DNA of 64,000 bases from Olsenella profusa DSM 13989 (lineage in GTDB: Bacteria; Actinomycetota; Coriobacteriia; Coriobacteriales; Atopobiaceae): positions 1,178,001 to 1,242,000 of the forward strand of contig NZ_JAUSQK010000001.1 of the NCBI RefSeq assembly GCF_030811115.1, given 5' to 3'. The position numbers were made by a program, and so were the translations under genes. The notes under the pieces are model-generated. The model was not told the DNA's origin and made no database searches. It saw nothing but the letters and a program-made list of their open reading frames with translations. Of this stretch, positions 7,801-16,096 are shown piece by piece (the first letter of the stretch is position 1; the number at the start of each line of letters is the position of its first letter).

Positions 7801-9177
7801 TTACGCTGCCGTCAAATAGCCAGCCTGCCCAGCCTTGTCGATCCTCATGTACGTATAGTTCGTGTTCGAGCTCGACCAAGCCGTGCCGTTGCCGCCGACC
7901 AGCTTCTTGCAGTTGTAGAAGCACTGCATGCCGGAGATGCCGCTCGTGGGCAGCGCCCAGGTCGAGTCCGCGAGGATCGTCGTGAGGCTGCCGCATCCCG
8001 AGAAGCAGTAGAAAAGGTCGGTCAGGTGCGACGGGTCGAAGCCGCGCAGGTCGAGCGTCGTGAAGGCGCAGGAGCTGAACGTGTAGCGTATCGAACGCAC
8101 GTTGCCCAGGTTCCCCATGCCGGTGACGGCGGCGAGGTTGGTGCAGCTGTAGAACAGGTAGATCAGGCTCAGCTCCGCGAAGGTGCCCATGTCCGCCGCG
8201 AAGTGCACGCTCGTGAGCTGCGGGCGGTTCGAGCTGTCCCAGGGCGTGAAACCCATGCCCGTGTACTTGCCGATGGCGCAGATTCGCCCGGTCGCCAGGA
8301 GCTCGCGCGTTGCGTCCGGCGTCGCGGTGGCCGTGAGCACCGCCTGGCCGTCGGCGTAGAAGTGCCCGTAGAACCAGGTGCGGCTGTCCGAGTTGGGGTC
8401 CGTGAGCACGCCGCCGGTCCCGAGCTTGCACACGCTGCCCGCGCTCGTGCTCGTCGGCACGTAGCCATCGGTGCCGCCCACCAGCCTGCTGCAGCCGTAG
8501 AACATGGAACCCGAACTCGTGATGGCGTTCGTGAAGCTCGTGGCGTAGATGGTCTCCAACTTGTCGCAGCTCGTGAACATCTGCGTGGTGGTCTTCACGC
8601 CGGAGAGGTGCTCGAACCCGCGCACCTCGGTGCATTCCGAGAACGAGTTGAACCAGTACGCGCAGTTGGTGAGCCCGAGGGGACCGATGGTCGAGTCGAT
8701 GTAGACCTTCTTCACCAGCAGCTTGATGGAGTCGTAGGAGCGTGCGCTCGCAGACGAGTAGCCCGCCGGGTCGATCTCGAATACCTGCACGATGCGCCCG
8801 CCGGTTACGCTCGTGCGCCGCTCGTAGTAGTTGATCTCCAGCGTACTGTCGTCGAGCAAGAGCGCCCGGATCTTGTAGCCCACGTCCCATTCGAGTGCGA
8901 GTATCGCGGCCGCCATGTCTCCCGGCGCGTAGAGCGTACTCTCGCCGTTCTGGCCGCGTATGGCGGCAGCGATGTCCGAGAAGACAGACTCCGGCAGCAC
9001 GCCGGACTCAAGGGTCATGTACGGCTGCGCCTGGTAGTTTCCGGCGTCCGTGCCGTCGAGCGCGGCCACCGCAGCGGCCATCTCACGGGGCTTGTACAGC
9101 GTCGCCACGCCCGCCTGGTAACGGATCGCGTTGGCTATGTCGGTGAGGATCGATGTCGAGACGGTTCCAACAGCCAT
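7801..9177 (-). CDS. Phage tail fibre/receptor-binding protein with BspA/DUF285-type repeats
   Basis: A 458-residue protein. The N-terminus has a tandem duplication of a 30-residue unit (DIANAIRYQAGVATLYKP near residue 14; DIAAAIRGQNGESTLYAP near 68), typical of phage tail-attachment segments. From about residue 145 it carries leucine-rich repeats of BspA/DUF285 type with recurring F-x-x-C units (FNSFSECTEV, MFTSCDKLETI, LFYSCTNLAAV, CFSGCGSLTTI, CFYNCKKLVGG). Such repeats present a surface that binds host glycans or proteins, so this is probably the receptor-binding tip. It lies last in the tail operon, two bases after the baseplate gene, and ends TAA at 7801. Confidence 0.8.
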   Translation of the reverse strand: MAVGTVSTSILTDIANAIRYQAGVATLYKPREMAAAVAALDGTDAGNYQAQPYMTLESGVLPESVFSDIAAAIRGQNGESTLYAPGDMAAAILALEWDVGYKIRALLLDDSTLEINYYERRTSVTGGRIVQVFEIDPAGYSSASARSYDSIKLLVKKVYIDSTIGPLGLTNCAYWFNSFSECTEVRGFEHLSGVKTTTQMFTSCDKLETIYATSFTNAITSSGSMFYGCSRLVGGTDGYVPTSTSAGSVCKLGTGGVLTDPNSDSRTWFYGHFYADGQAVLTATATPDATRELLATGRICAIGKYTGMGFTPWDSSNRPQLTSVHFAADMGTFAELSLIYLFYSCTNLAAVTGMGNLGNVRSIRYTFSSCAFTTLDLRGFDPSHLTDLFYCFSGCGSLTTILADSTWALPTSGISGMQCFYNCKKLVGGNGTAWSSSNTNYTYMRIDKAGQAGYLTAA

Positions 9178-9179
9178 GC

Positions 9180-10268
9180 CTAGAACTCCTCTTCCTCGAG
9201 GTTCGCCAGTGCGGCGATCGCATCGTCCACGTACTGCTTGGTGGCGTAGGCCGAGAGGTCGGGCGTCGTTCCCGCCGGCCCCTGCGGTCCCTGAGGTCCG
9301 GTCGCGCCTTGCGGTCCCGTCTCTCCTTGGGGACCGGTCTCGCCCTGGACACCCTGGATGCCCTGCGGACCGCGAAGGTCGGCCGAGCTCGTGCCCGCCG
9401 CGCTCGTGACGGTCAGCACAGAGCCGTTCCAGCTGTGCGTGCAGGGCGTTCCGTCGGCGCCTGCAGGACCGGTGGCGCCCTGCGGCCCGGTGTCGCCTGT
9501 GTCACCCTTGGGACCTTGAGGTCCCGTCGCGCCGGCGTTGCCAGTGTCGCCCTTCGGGCCCTGGGGGCCGGCCTCGCCGGTGTCTCCCTTGTCGCCCTTA
9601 ACGCCCTTGGCCACGTCGGCCGTGGTCGTGCCGTTCCTGTCGGTTATCGTGATGGCGCAGCCGCCCTCGGTCTGTGTGACGGTTGCCGTTGGGCTGTAGC
9701 CATCCGTGCCGTCGTAGTCGCCCCGGGCCGCCGCCTGCTGAATCGCCGCGGCCACCGCGCTCGCGCTGTCTGCCGCGTCGCCAGCCGCCTCGGCCGCCTC
9801 GTTGGCGGCGTCGGCAGCAGCCGTGGTGATCTCGATCGCGCCCTCGTAGCGCTTGATCGTCTCCACGAACAGGGCGAAGCCGTCCTCGCTCTCGGTGCCG
9901 CCGACGATGACGGGCTCCACGCGGATCGTGAACGCGCGAGTCGAGATGGACTTGTCGTCCCAGCTCACCATGAACTGGGCGTCCACCGCACCCTCGGACT
10001 CCTGCATAGCAGCCGGGTAGTACACGACGTACTGGCCCAGCGACTCGTCGATCTCCTCCATGGGCTCGCACCCGCGCCTGCCGGCCATCTTGTGCCGCCA
10101 GAGGAAGTAGACCTCGGCGCCGGTGAGGTCGGCCGCCGCGCCGCCCTGCCGCACGTGCAGCTCCAGCCCGCGCCCCGAGGCGTCGGCCGGAGAGGCCACC
10201 AGGAAGTCTCCCAGCCGCTCGTCCGCCGAGTCCCATATCATCGTGTGAAGTCCGTAACCGTCGAGCAT
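9180..10268 (-). CDS. Phage baseplate upper protein (BppU-like) with collagen-like stalk
   Basis: The 362-residue product has an N-terminal BppU-type immunoglobulin-like domain (about 1-122; VYFLWRHKM, QYVVYYPAAM, FMVSWDDKS), an Ala-rich coiled coil (about 148-183), two Gly-X-Y collagen-like blocks (about 222-274 and 300-333) and an acidic C-terminus. The ATG at 10268 follows GAGGAGGGC; longer upstream open frame is not protein-like. Collagen-like stalks trimerise phage fibres and can change length by slippage. It joins the tail tip to the adjacent receptor-binding fibre. TAG stop followed two bases later by the next ATG. Confidence 0.85.
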   Translation of the reverse strand: MLDGYGLHTMIWDSADERLGDFLVASPADASGRGLELHVRQGGAAADLTGAEVYFLWRHKMAGRRGCEPMEEIDESLGQYVVYYPAAMQESEGAVDAQFMVSWDDKSISTRAFTIRVEPVIVGGTESEDGFALFVETIKRYEGAIEITTAAADAANEAAEAAGDAADSASAVAAAIQQAAARGDYDGTDGYSPTATVTQTEGGCAITITDRNGTTTADVAKGVKGDKGDTGEAGPQGPKGDTGNAGATGPQGPKGDTGDTGPQGATGPAGADGTPCTHSWNGSVLTVTSAAGTSSADLRGPQGIQGVQGETGPQGETGPQGATGPQGPQGPAGTTPDLSAYATKQYVDDAIAALANLEEEEF

Positions 10269-10321
10269 GCCGCCCTCCTCGCGTATGAGTTGCCGAGAAG
10301 AGCATCCGCCCGCGTCACAGA

Positions 10322-11543
10322 TTAGAAGTCCAAATCCGCCAGCTCGTCCAGGTCGTCGATCGCCGTTGTCACGGTGTTCTCCACCACGGTCACCGATGCG
10401 GCCGTGGTCAGGTTTCCGTCGATGCCCACCACGTCGTCGCGCAGCGTGGCCACGTCGGCTGCCAAAGCGCTCACCTGCGCGTAGTCCACGGGCTCCACGG
10501 TGCCGATCGTCACCCGCGCCACCACCTGCTCGCCGAAGGTCCGCACGCGCCGCACGACGCGGGCAGTAAGCCGCCACTCCGGGTCGCGCGACGTGTCTAT
10601 CACGGCCACGGTGTCGCCCAGGTTCGCGTCGTCGCCGTCGAGCGCTGCCACGTCCACCTCGTAGCTCACCTTGGGCTGCGACGCCTCCACGAGCGTCCGC
10701 CTGGTCAGCGCCAGCAGCCGCTCGGGCTCTGTCACCTCGGAGAACGTCACCTGCCCGAACGAATGCGCCTTCGCCGTGCGGTCAGCGTTCCAGCGTCCCC
10801 AGACCTGCTTGGCGCTCTCGTCTGCCACGTAGTTCAGCCCGCCGTTGATGTCCCCGAAGGTCAGCTTGCGCCTATAGCCCGCCTTGTAGTTGCCGTCCTC
10901 GTCGGTGAAGGGCAGACCCGCCCCGAAGCCGTAGAGGGCGGTGTACACGTCCTGCTCTAGCACCGTGCGCGTGCAGCCGGCCATGTTCTTGCCGTAGGTG
11001 AAGCGCAGGCCGCGCCAGTCGCCGCGCTGGGCGTCCAGGCGGACCGAGCGCGATGCCACGTGCCCGCCCGAAACGGTGATGATCGGCGTCACCTCGCCGC
11101 CCCACACCTCGGCCACGCGCCGCAGCGCCCAGAGCGCGTTCTGGTGGTAGATCAGCGCCCCGGCGGTGCCGAGACTCGCGCAATACGCAACGCTCCACCT
11201 GGTCGGCGCCAGCACGGGCCGCCAGGGCCTGCGCCGCCGTCCTGCTCACCAGCTGGGCCTCCTCGATGAAGTCGTCCAAGAGCTCGCAGAGCGACGACTC
11301 CGCGTACACGCTGCAGAGCCCGGCCACCGGCTCGTCGGTTCGCACCACCACGTGCTCGCGCCAGGTCGAGCCGTCCAGCCACAGCAGCCGGTCGCCCTTC
11401 GCGGGCACCTCGTAGCTGCAGAACTCGAGCGTGTCCTCGCCGTTCAGCTCCTCGGTGTGCACGAGCTCGCCGACCACGCGAAGGAGCCCGATCCGCTCGT
11501 CCCACCGGTCGAACCAGTAGAGCGTCGGCACCGAGCCCGCCAT
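10322..11543 (-). pseudogene. Phage tail endopeptidase/Tal-like protein, frameshifted
   Basis: The gene begins at ATG 11543 (MAGSVPTLYWFDRWDERIG), one base after the Dit stop, and encodes a prophage tail-associated (Gp37/Tal-like) protein to about EEAQLVSRTAAQALA. The frame is lost near 11220 and continues in another frame as LAPTRWSVAYCASLGTAGAL to the TAA at 10322. Rejoined length is about 405 residues. Such proteins sit at the tail tip, follow Dit, and attach fibres or open the cell wall. A one-base indel in a GC-rich tract (CCCTGGCGGCCC, minus strand) explains the break; sequencing error is possible. Confidence 0.75.
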
Positions 11544-11544
11544 G

Positions 11545-12264
11545 CTAGGCCCACCTCTCGCAGAAGCGCGTCTCCACGTAGGTGCAGTTGGAGGTCGACA
11601 CGACGCAGTCGCCGGGCTCCAGCGCGAAGAAGTCGCTCGCCAGGGCCACGCAGTCCCGAGCGTCAACGTCGTTTATCAGCACCGTCTCGCCCTGGCAGTC
11701 GATCACCACGGCCTCGCCGCCCGCGAAGTCGTAGTCCACGCGGATGCCCTTGCCGACAGACGGCAGCGAAACCTGCAGGTATGACCCCGCAGAGGCCACC
11801 ACGCGGAACTCCGGCAGCGTCGGCCAGTCGCCGCCCACCTCGAAGCGCGACGTGCGCTCCACGCGCTCCGCGCCCCAGCCGATGGGGTCGAACAGGGTGA
11901 AGGTCAGCGTGCACTCGCCGGCCTCGAAGAGGTTGGACCAGTCGGGCGCGCCCACGAGCATCGCGTCGCGGTACTCGACCTCGGGGTCGTCGGGCAGCAC
12001 CAGGCTCCCGCCGCCGGGCCAGCTGAGCCACCGGCGCACCTTGCCGCGCATCCGCGCCATGCCGGTGAATCCGGGGTTGTAGCCCATGTCCATGAAGAGC
12101 CGCACCCGCACGTCCACGGGCGGTATGTAGCCGGAGACCAGCAAAGCACCGGCGCGTCCCGGCACGGCCATGGCCTCCGCGACGATGGGGTTGGCCGCCC
12201 GCTCGATCACCTCGGCGCTGCAGATCTCGGAGAAGTCGTTCCCCGCGTAGACGATCGACCTCAT
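11545..12264 (-). CDS. Phage distal tail (Dit) protein
   Basis: This 239-residue protein starts MRSIVYAGNDFSEICS and carries the siphovirus distal-tail pattern (SGYIPPVDVRVRLFMD, RMRGKVRRWLSWPGG, LPDDPEVEYRDAML, FTLFDPIGWG). Dit forms the hexameric hub between tail tube and tip. The ATG overlaps the stop of the 49-aa gene upstream (GCATGAGG), and the TAG stop is one base before the next ATG. Dit normally follows a tape-measure gene; here it is preceded directly by small connector genes, so the tail-tube, chaperone and tape-measure genes are missing. Confidence 0.85.
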   Translation of the reverse strand: MRSIVYAGNDFSEICSAEVIERAANPIVAEAMAVPGRAGALLVSGYIPPVDVRVRLFMDMGYNPGFTGMARMRGKVRRWLSWPGGGSLVLPDDPEVEYRDAMLVGAPDWSNLFEAGECTLTFTLFDPIGWGAERVERTSRFEVGGDWPTLPEFRVVASAGSYLQVSLPSVGKGIRVDYDFAGGEAVVIDCQGETVLINDVDARDCVALASDFFALEPGDCVVSTSNCTYVETRFCERWA

Positions 12265-12410
12265 GCGTTGCCCCTGGCACGCCCGTAGGCCGATGCCCGG
12301 CGCTGCGACTCGCGCGCCGCCCTGTCGTCCTTGCCGAACGGCCGCGCACGCTTCAACGTGGCCTCGGCCACATGCCCGCTCGCGTTCACGCGCTTGCCCT
12401 TGTCGCTCAT
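12261..12410 (-). CDS. Small basic phage protein, 49 aa
   Basis: The frame from ATG 12410 (MSDKGKRVNASGHVAEATLK) is rich in Arg and Lys and ends SAYGRARGNA. It overlaps the upstream gene by ATGA and the downstream Dit gene by ATGA, so it is held in a translationally coupled chain. I recognise no family. The tight coupling at both ends supports real expression. Confidence 0.55.
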   Translation of the reverse strand: MSDKGKRVNASGHVAEATLKRARPFGKDDRAARESQRRASAYGRARGNA

Positions 12411-12793
12411 AGGCTCCTCACCACCGTAAGCACAACGTCGAAGGTCCAGACGAAGCGCCCGGACCCGTCCCTCTCCTTGAACGCCGGCGCCGTGGTGTCC
12501 AGGCCCGCGATGCGCCAGCTGCCGTTCTCCGCCACTGGCTCCCAGCCGTAGCGTCGGATCCACCTCTCGCAAGCGATAGCGTCGGCCTCGGCCTTGGCCG
12601 CCACCTCGCGCACGACCATCACGGCGACGGTGACGGTCCCGCGCTCCTCGTGCTCCATGCGGCTCACGCGCTCGAGCCTGCCCTCGCGGACCACGATGGG
12701 CTCGGGCTCCATGTCGGCCGACGGAAGACTTGCGAAGTAGCTTGCGAAGTCGCCCTCAAGCAGGGCCTTCGCCACCAAGAAGGAAAGCTGCAA
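12407..12793 (-). CDS. Phage minor capsid/tail-completion protein
   Basis: A 128-residue protein beginning MQLSFLVAKALLEGDFASYF and containing VTVAVMVVREVAAKAEADAI and WRIAGLDTTAPAF followed by a strand FVWTFDVVLTVVRSL. The size, alpha/beta plan and position after two head-tail connector genes match phage minor-capsid or tail-terminator-like proteins of Gram-positive siphophages. It overlaps the next small gene by ATGA. The assignment comes from gene order plus general fold, not from a specific motif. Confidence 0.6.
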   Translation of the reverse strand: MQLSFLVAKALLEGDFASYFASLPSADMEPEPIVVREGRLERVSRMEHEERGTVTVAVMVVREVAAKAEADAIACERWIRRYGWEPVAENGSWRIAGLDTTAPAFKERDGSGRFVWTFDVVLTVVRSL

Positions 12794-12800
12794 GACCAGC

Positions 12801-13127
12801 TCACCTCACCTTCAGTTCCCAGTGGTGCACGCGGCCAAAGAGGTCGCAGCACGCGTGCGACTCGGCCACCATCATCGAGTGCCCGCTCACGGCGACGCGC
12901 GATCCCGCCGGCACGTCGAACGCGCCGATGGAGTTCACGGCGTCCACGAACACCGTTCCCTGGCCCGCGTCGGCGCTTCGGTGGTCGTCCTCCGACACCT
13001 TCTGCGTCCGCTCGAACCGCACGTTGGCGATGATCTGCGGCTCCTCGAAGGTCCCGTCGGCAAGCGGCACCCTCACGGTCATAACGTCGGGCAGCGCCGA
13101 GCGAGGTATGGGCCGGATGGAGCGCAT
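12801..13127 (-). CDS. Phage minor capsid protein
   Basis: A 108-residue protein starting MRSIRPIPRSALPDVMTVRV, with FVDAVNSIGAFDVPAGSRV and a C-terminal VHHWELKVR. This matches the plan of the small minor-capsid/head-closure proteins encoded just after the connector in this phage type, including the characteristic His-Trp-Glu near the end. It lies 2 bp after the previous gene and 8 bp before the next. Confidence 0.65.
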   Translation of the reverse strand: MRSIRPIPRSALPDVMTVRVPLADGTFEEPQIIANVRFERTQKVSEDDHRSADAGQGTVFVDAVNSIGAFDVPAGSRVAVSGHSMMVAESHACCDLFGRVHHWELKVR

Positions 13128-13128
13128 G

Positions 13129-13467
13129 TCAGCACACCCCCGTGAACGCCATGCCGGAGAGCCCCAGCTCCCGCAGCGCGGCCGCCGTCGCCAGCTCCTC
13201 GCCGGTCGTCTGCTGGCTCGCGTAGTTCTTGACCGAGAACTCGCCGATCTGGAACCCCCCGACCTCGCCCGCGCCGTACTCGGCGAAGGCGTCCACGGCC
13301 GCGCACACCGCGCGCTTGAACACGTTGCAGGTGGTCGTCGCTCCCTTCACGGCGCAGAGCCACCTCACGTGCGCGTCGGCCATGGGCAGCGATGCCGCGA
13401 AGGCGGCCTCGGAAAGGCCGCCCCCGTAGGTTTGCGAATACCACTCGTATGTCACGGTGGAGGCCAC
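13129..13467 (-). CDS. Phage head-tail connector-like protein
   Basis: A 112-residue protein (MASTVTYEWYSQTYGGGLSE) with helices around FAASLPMADAHVRWLCAV and a conserved-looking segment VGGFQIGEFSVKNY. Its position immediately after the major capsid gene and its helical plan fit the gp6/gp15-like head-tail adaptor family. The ATG follows the capsid TAG stop within 2 bp. No catalytic role is expected; it would form the ring joining portal and tail. Confidence 0.65.
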   Translation of the reverse strand: MASTVTYEWYSQTYGGGLSEAAFAASLPMADAHVRWLCAVKGATTTCNVFKRAVCAAVDAFAEYGAGEVGGFQIGEFSVKNYASQQTTGEELATAAALRELGLSGMAFTGVC

Positions 13468-13469
13468 GG

Positions 13470-14498
13470 CTACTCCGTCGCCGCCGAGACGTACACGCCG
13501 TCGAGCTTGTTGTCGAAGAGCTCCACGATGCCGTACTTTCGGTACTTCATCATGTAAGAGTCCAGGGATTCCAGCTCGTCCGGGCTGAACACGCGCGACG
13601 CCACGTGCTTGTCGAACTTGATCACGGCGCTCTTCTCCACCACCATGAAGTTGATGGCGCGCCCCACGCCGGTGAGCTCGTAGTAGCCGGACAGGCCGCT
13701 CTTGGTGGGCGACGCCACGGCGGTGTAGGTGTAGCTGCCCTCGCTGCCGCTGCGCGTGTAGTAGGTCTTGGAGGCGTCCACCTCGGTGTCGGCCGTGGGC
13801 GCGTAGCTGCCCTCGGAGCGCTGGTAGCCGAACTGGTCCCCGTCGCCGGAGAGCAGGTCGATCGCCGTGTAGAAGCGCACCTGCGGCACCTCAACGATGC
13901 GCGAGAAGCGCTCGAGCACGCGGTTGGAGCGCGTCGGGTTCGCGTAGGAGAAGTCGTCGAGCACGCCCTTGAGCGTCGGCGTGATGAACAGGTAGCGGCT
14001 TCCCAGCGTCACCTGCTTCTCGTCCATGACGCTGGTGACCTCGCGGAGCTCGGCCAGCACGTCCAGTGCGGAGGCCTGCGAGAAGTCGTCGGTGGCGACC
14101 TCGACGCCGGCGTGCCCCGCGATCTGCGCGAAGGTGAAGGCGTCGGCCTCGGGCGCCACCTGCGTGCGCTGCAGCTCGGCGCCGGCCTCGACGAAGCAGT
14201 CGTTGACTCCGGCCTCCTCCACGTCCATCACGTCCGCGAACAGGCGGATGCCGCGGTCGTAGTTGAAGGTCTTGGTCTCGAACTCGTAGGTGATCGCGCC
14301 GGTCTTGTAGCCGACGTTTCTGGTGTAGTTCCCGAGGCCCGTCACGGAGATCTTCGGGATGAGGATCTCCTTTGCGTTGTGGCCCGCGCGCACCATGCGG
14401 CGGCCGCTGTTCAGGCAGCCGGACACGGATGCGCGCTGGTAGACCTCGTCGATTACGGATGTGTAGTTGCGTGCGAACGCGATGTTGTTGCTAGGCAT
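13470..14498 (-). CDS. Phage major capsid protein
   Basis: A 342-residue protein with the plan of HK97-fold major capsid proteins from Gram-positive siphophages: MPSNNIAFARNYTSVIDEVY at the start, RRMVRAGHNAKEILIPKISV, YDRGIRLFADVMDVEEAG, and FDKHVASRVFSPDELESLDS near the end. Residues about 225-282 form an inserted segment rich in Ser, Thr and Tyr (ADTEVDASKTYYTRS, TKSGLSGYYEL), a surface-domain-like insertion. It lies directly after the scaffold gene, as expected. Confidence 0.85.
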   Translation of the reverse strand: MPSNNIAFARNYTSVIDEVYQRASVSGCLNSGRRMVRAGHNAKEILIPKISVTGLGNYTRNVGYKTGAITYEFETKTFNYDRGIRLFADVMDVEEAGVNDCFVEAGAELQRTQVAPEADAFTFAQIAGHAGVEVATDDFSQASALDVLAELREVTSVMDEKQVTLGSRYLFITPTLKGVLDDFSYANPTRSNRVLERFSRIVEVPQVRFYTAIDLLSGDGDQFGYQRSEGSYAPTADTEVDASKTYYTRSGSEGSYTYTAVASPTKSGLSGYYELTGVGRAINFMVVEKSAVIKFDKHVASRVFSPDELESLDSYMMKYRKYGIVELFDNKLDGVYVSAATE

Positions 14499-14501
14499 CT
14501 C

Positions 14502-15044
14502 TTAGCCCTCCTTCTTGGTGTCGTCGTCATCGTCGGTGAGGCCCGCGATCTCGCGCCAGTGCTTGAGCGTCTTGCCTTCGTCGCTGGCCGCGCCCGCGTT
14601 GGGCAGCCCGGTCGTGCCGGAACCCGCAGAGCTGCCGCCCTTGGCGTGCTTGCCCGTGGCCTCGAAGAGCCAGGGCTCTGCCTCCTTGAGCTTGTCCACG
14701 TCGTTGCCGTGGTCGGAGAGCAGGGCGCGTGCCGCCTTCACGTTGCGCACGCCCGCGAGCTTCAGCCTGAAGTCGATCCGGTCGCTCTCGCCCTAGGCCT
14801 TGAGCTCGGCGATCTCGCCGCGCAGCTGCTCGGCGGTCTCGGCGTTCTTGGCCGCCTCGGCAACCTGGGCCTCCAGGGAGGCGATCTTCTCGTCGCGCTC
14901 GGCGATTTGCTTCTCGTAGTCGGTCTCGCTGCCGCTTACCTGCGACTGGCCCTGTTGCGTTTCCTGCTGCTCTTGGCCCTGCTGTTGCGCCTGGTCCTGC
15001 GCGCCCTGCGTGGCTTCCTGGCCGCCATTGGTCTCACCGTCCAT
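14502..15044 (-). pseudogene. Phage scaffolding protein interrupted by an in-frame TAG
   Basis: From ATG 15044 (MDGETNGGQEATQGAQDQ) a Gln/Glu-rich coiled coil runs to ETAEQLRGEIAELKA, then TAG at 14793-14795, and the same frame continues GESDRIDFRLKLAG, RALLSDHGNDVDKLKEAEPW and LPNAGAASDEGKTLKHW to TAA at 14502. The two halves together form a standard ~180-residue scaffold (GP20-like) protein placed right before the major capsid gene, so the amber is internal. It could be a nonsense mutation (CAG to TAG would be one change) or a readthrough site. A restart at 14750 would give only the C-terminal third. Confidence 0.8.
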
Positions 15045-15085
15045 GTTCTGTCCTGCCTTTCGTCTCGTAAGGCGGGCAGAGACGA

Positions 15086-15119
15086 ACAATGCCCGCACCT
15101 TTACCGGTACGGGCATTGT
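15086..15119. terminator. 10-bp-arm hairpin at the scaffold end of the prophage
   Basis: ACAATGCCCG and CGGGCATTGT enclose a 14-base loop containing ACC/GGT. It lies 42 bp before the scaffold ATG and 28 bp from the stop of the DUF6998-like gene, so it may end transcription of an earlier phage operon. There is no strong U-tract. It marks where recognisable phage sequence ends. Confidence 0.55.
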
Positions 15120-15146
15120 CTTGGGGTGTCACAAGCTGGTGCGTAT

Positions 15147-15617
15147 TTACGTCAGCGCGGGTATCCTGTCCCTCTCATCAACCGCTTTGTTCAGGGCTTT
15201 GAGCTTCGAGAGCGACACTTGGTATTGGCCGTTCTTCGGCCTTGCTCGGTTCTCGAACAAGTTCCAGACGGGTTGACCGGGTCCGTTGTACACCTCGCTT
15301 ATCTCGCCGTCCCCATCGATCTTGAGAACAATCAGGAAGTCCGGGTTCTCGTTCAAGGCCACGCTGCCGCGTTGAGTGGCCTTGACTTGCACGAGCCTCC
15401 CGTCCGGCGATGTTCCGTCATGTCTGGGCGTTGACGAGACGAAGAGGTCGATGCCGTACCTTTCGGCCGCGTAGACCTCGCCGATGCTTCCGATCAGATG
15501 CCCGTCCAGCGTAAAGTGGCGGTGCTGGTCATGGTAGTCATGTTCCAACTCACCGACGATGCCGTACAAGCGTCGGATGATCTCGGCAAGCTTCTTGCTG
15601 CCTGCGGTTTCTCCCAT
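15147..15617 (-). CDS. DUF6998-like protein next to McrC remnant
   Basis: A 156-residue protein (MGETAGSKKLAEIIRRLYGI) with HFTLDGHLIGSIGEVYAAERYG and SPDGRLVQVKATQRGSVAL, a pattern shared by DUF6998-type proteins with a restriction-endonuclease-like core (acidic residue then Q-V-K). The ATG at 15617 lies six bases after the mcrC stop; an upstream ATG at 15635 would overlap mcrC. The EVY...VKAT arrangement resembles a PD-(D/E)XK nuclease site, which suits a restriction island. Function is inferred from context; the family name is from memory of similar proteins. Confidence 0.6.
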   Translation of the reverse strand: MGETAGSKKLAEIIRRLYGIVGELEHDYHDQHRHFTLDGHLIGSIGEVYAAERYGIDLFVSSTPRHDGTSPDGRLVQVKATQRGSVALNENPDFLIVLKIDGDGEISEVYNGPGQPVWNLFENRARPKNGQYQVSLSKLKALNKAVDERDRIPALT

Positions 15618-15622
15618 GGTGC

Positions 15623-15995
15623 CTACTCCCTGCATCCTGCAAGCGATTCGATCGTTTCGAGGAGTGACGTGATGTTATCTGCAGCGTTGGAAAGGTCGAA
15701 GAAGAAAATGTCCACCTGCACGCCGTCGCTGCTCACGTGCCTGCCCTCGGGCATCAGCCCAGGCTTCACGCCCTCATGCCATGGGTAGAGAAGGACGACG
15801 TGTTGCATACCCTCGTCCTCGGCGCGGTACCGCTGCCCGTAGGCGTACATCTGGTGCATGTCCGCCACCGACAAATCCCTTGGGCCGAAGACGTGCTTCC
15901 ACTTGGTATCGAGCACGACGCGGCGCCCGTTGGCGCACCCACAGAGGATGTCGGGGCGCAGCGAGACGCGCCTGCCCTCGAAGAGTGGGAGTAAA
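15623..15995 (-). pseudogene. mcrC: McrC C-terminal fragment (McrBC type IV restriction)
   Basis: One frame reads LPLFEGRRVSLRPDILCG, RRVVLDTKWKHVFGPRDLS, MHQMYAYGQRY and VVLLYPWHEG. This is the C-terminal PD-(D/E)XK nuclease part of McrC, with the RPDI and LDTKWK catalytic motif pair and the YQMYAY-like helix. The N-terminal half and the McrB GTPase gene are absent: recognisable mcrC sequence stops at about 15995, where AT-rich DNA and the ATPase gene begin. McrBC cleaves methylated foreign DNA; without McrB this fragment cannot. Confidence 0.75.
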
Positions 15996-16026
15996 ATACA
16001 TCATCATATTAGCCAATTTTTCCAGA

Positions 16027-16072
16027 AATACGTCCTTATTTTCGCCTTTTCGTGTGAAAATAAGGACGTATT
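16027..16072. repeat. Perfect 17-bp inverted repeat before the AAA/DUF4143 gene
   Basis: AATACGTCCTTATTTTC (16027-16043) and its exact reverse complement (16056-16072) flank 12 bases. It sits 24 bp before the ATPase ATG in a short AT-rich island that replaces the rest of mcrC. It could be an autoregulatory operator, a transcript hairpin hiding the start region, or a mobility-related end. Confidence 0.8.
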
Positions 16073-16096
16073 AATATCGAAATGATTGGAGGGACC

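Noticed and set aside
8026-9183. Large plus-strand open frames opposite the phage tail and capsid genes, and similar ones opposite nrdD and the allantoin genes
   Set aside because: They mirror the codon pattern of the real gene on the other strand, lack ribosome sites and encode Arg/Ala/Gly/Val-biased sequence without domains.
16027-16072. CRISPR repeat
   Set aside because: It is a single palindrome with no spacer-repeat array and no cas gene nearby.
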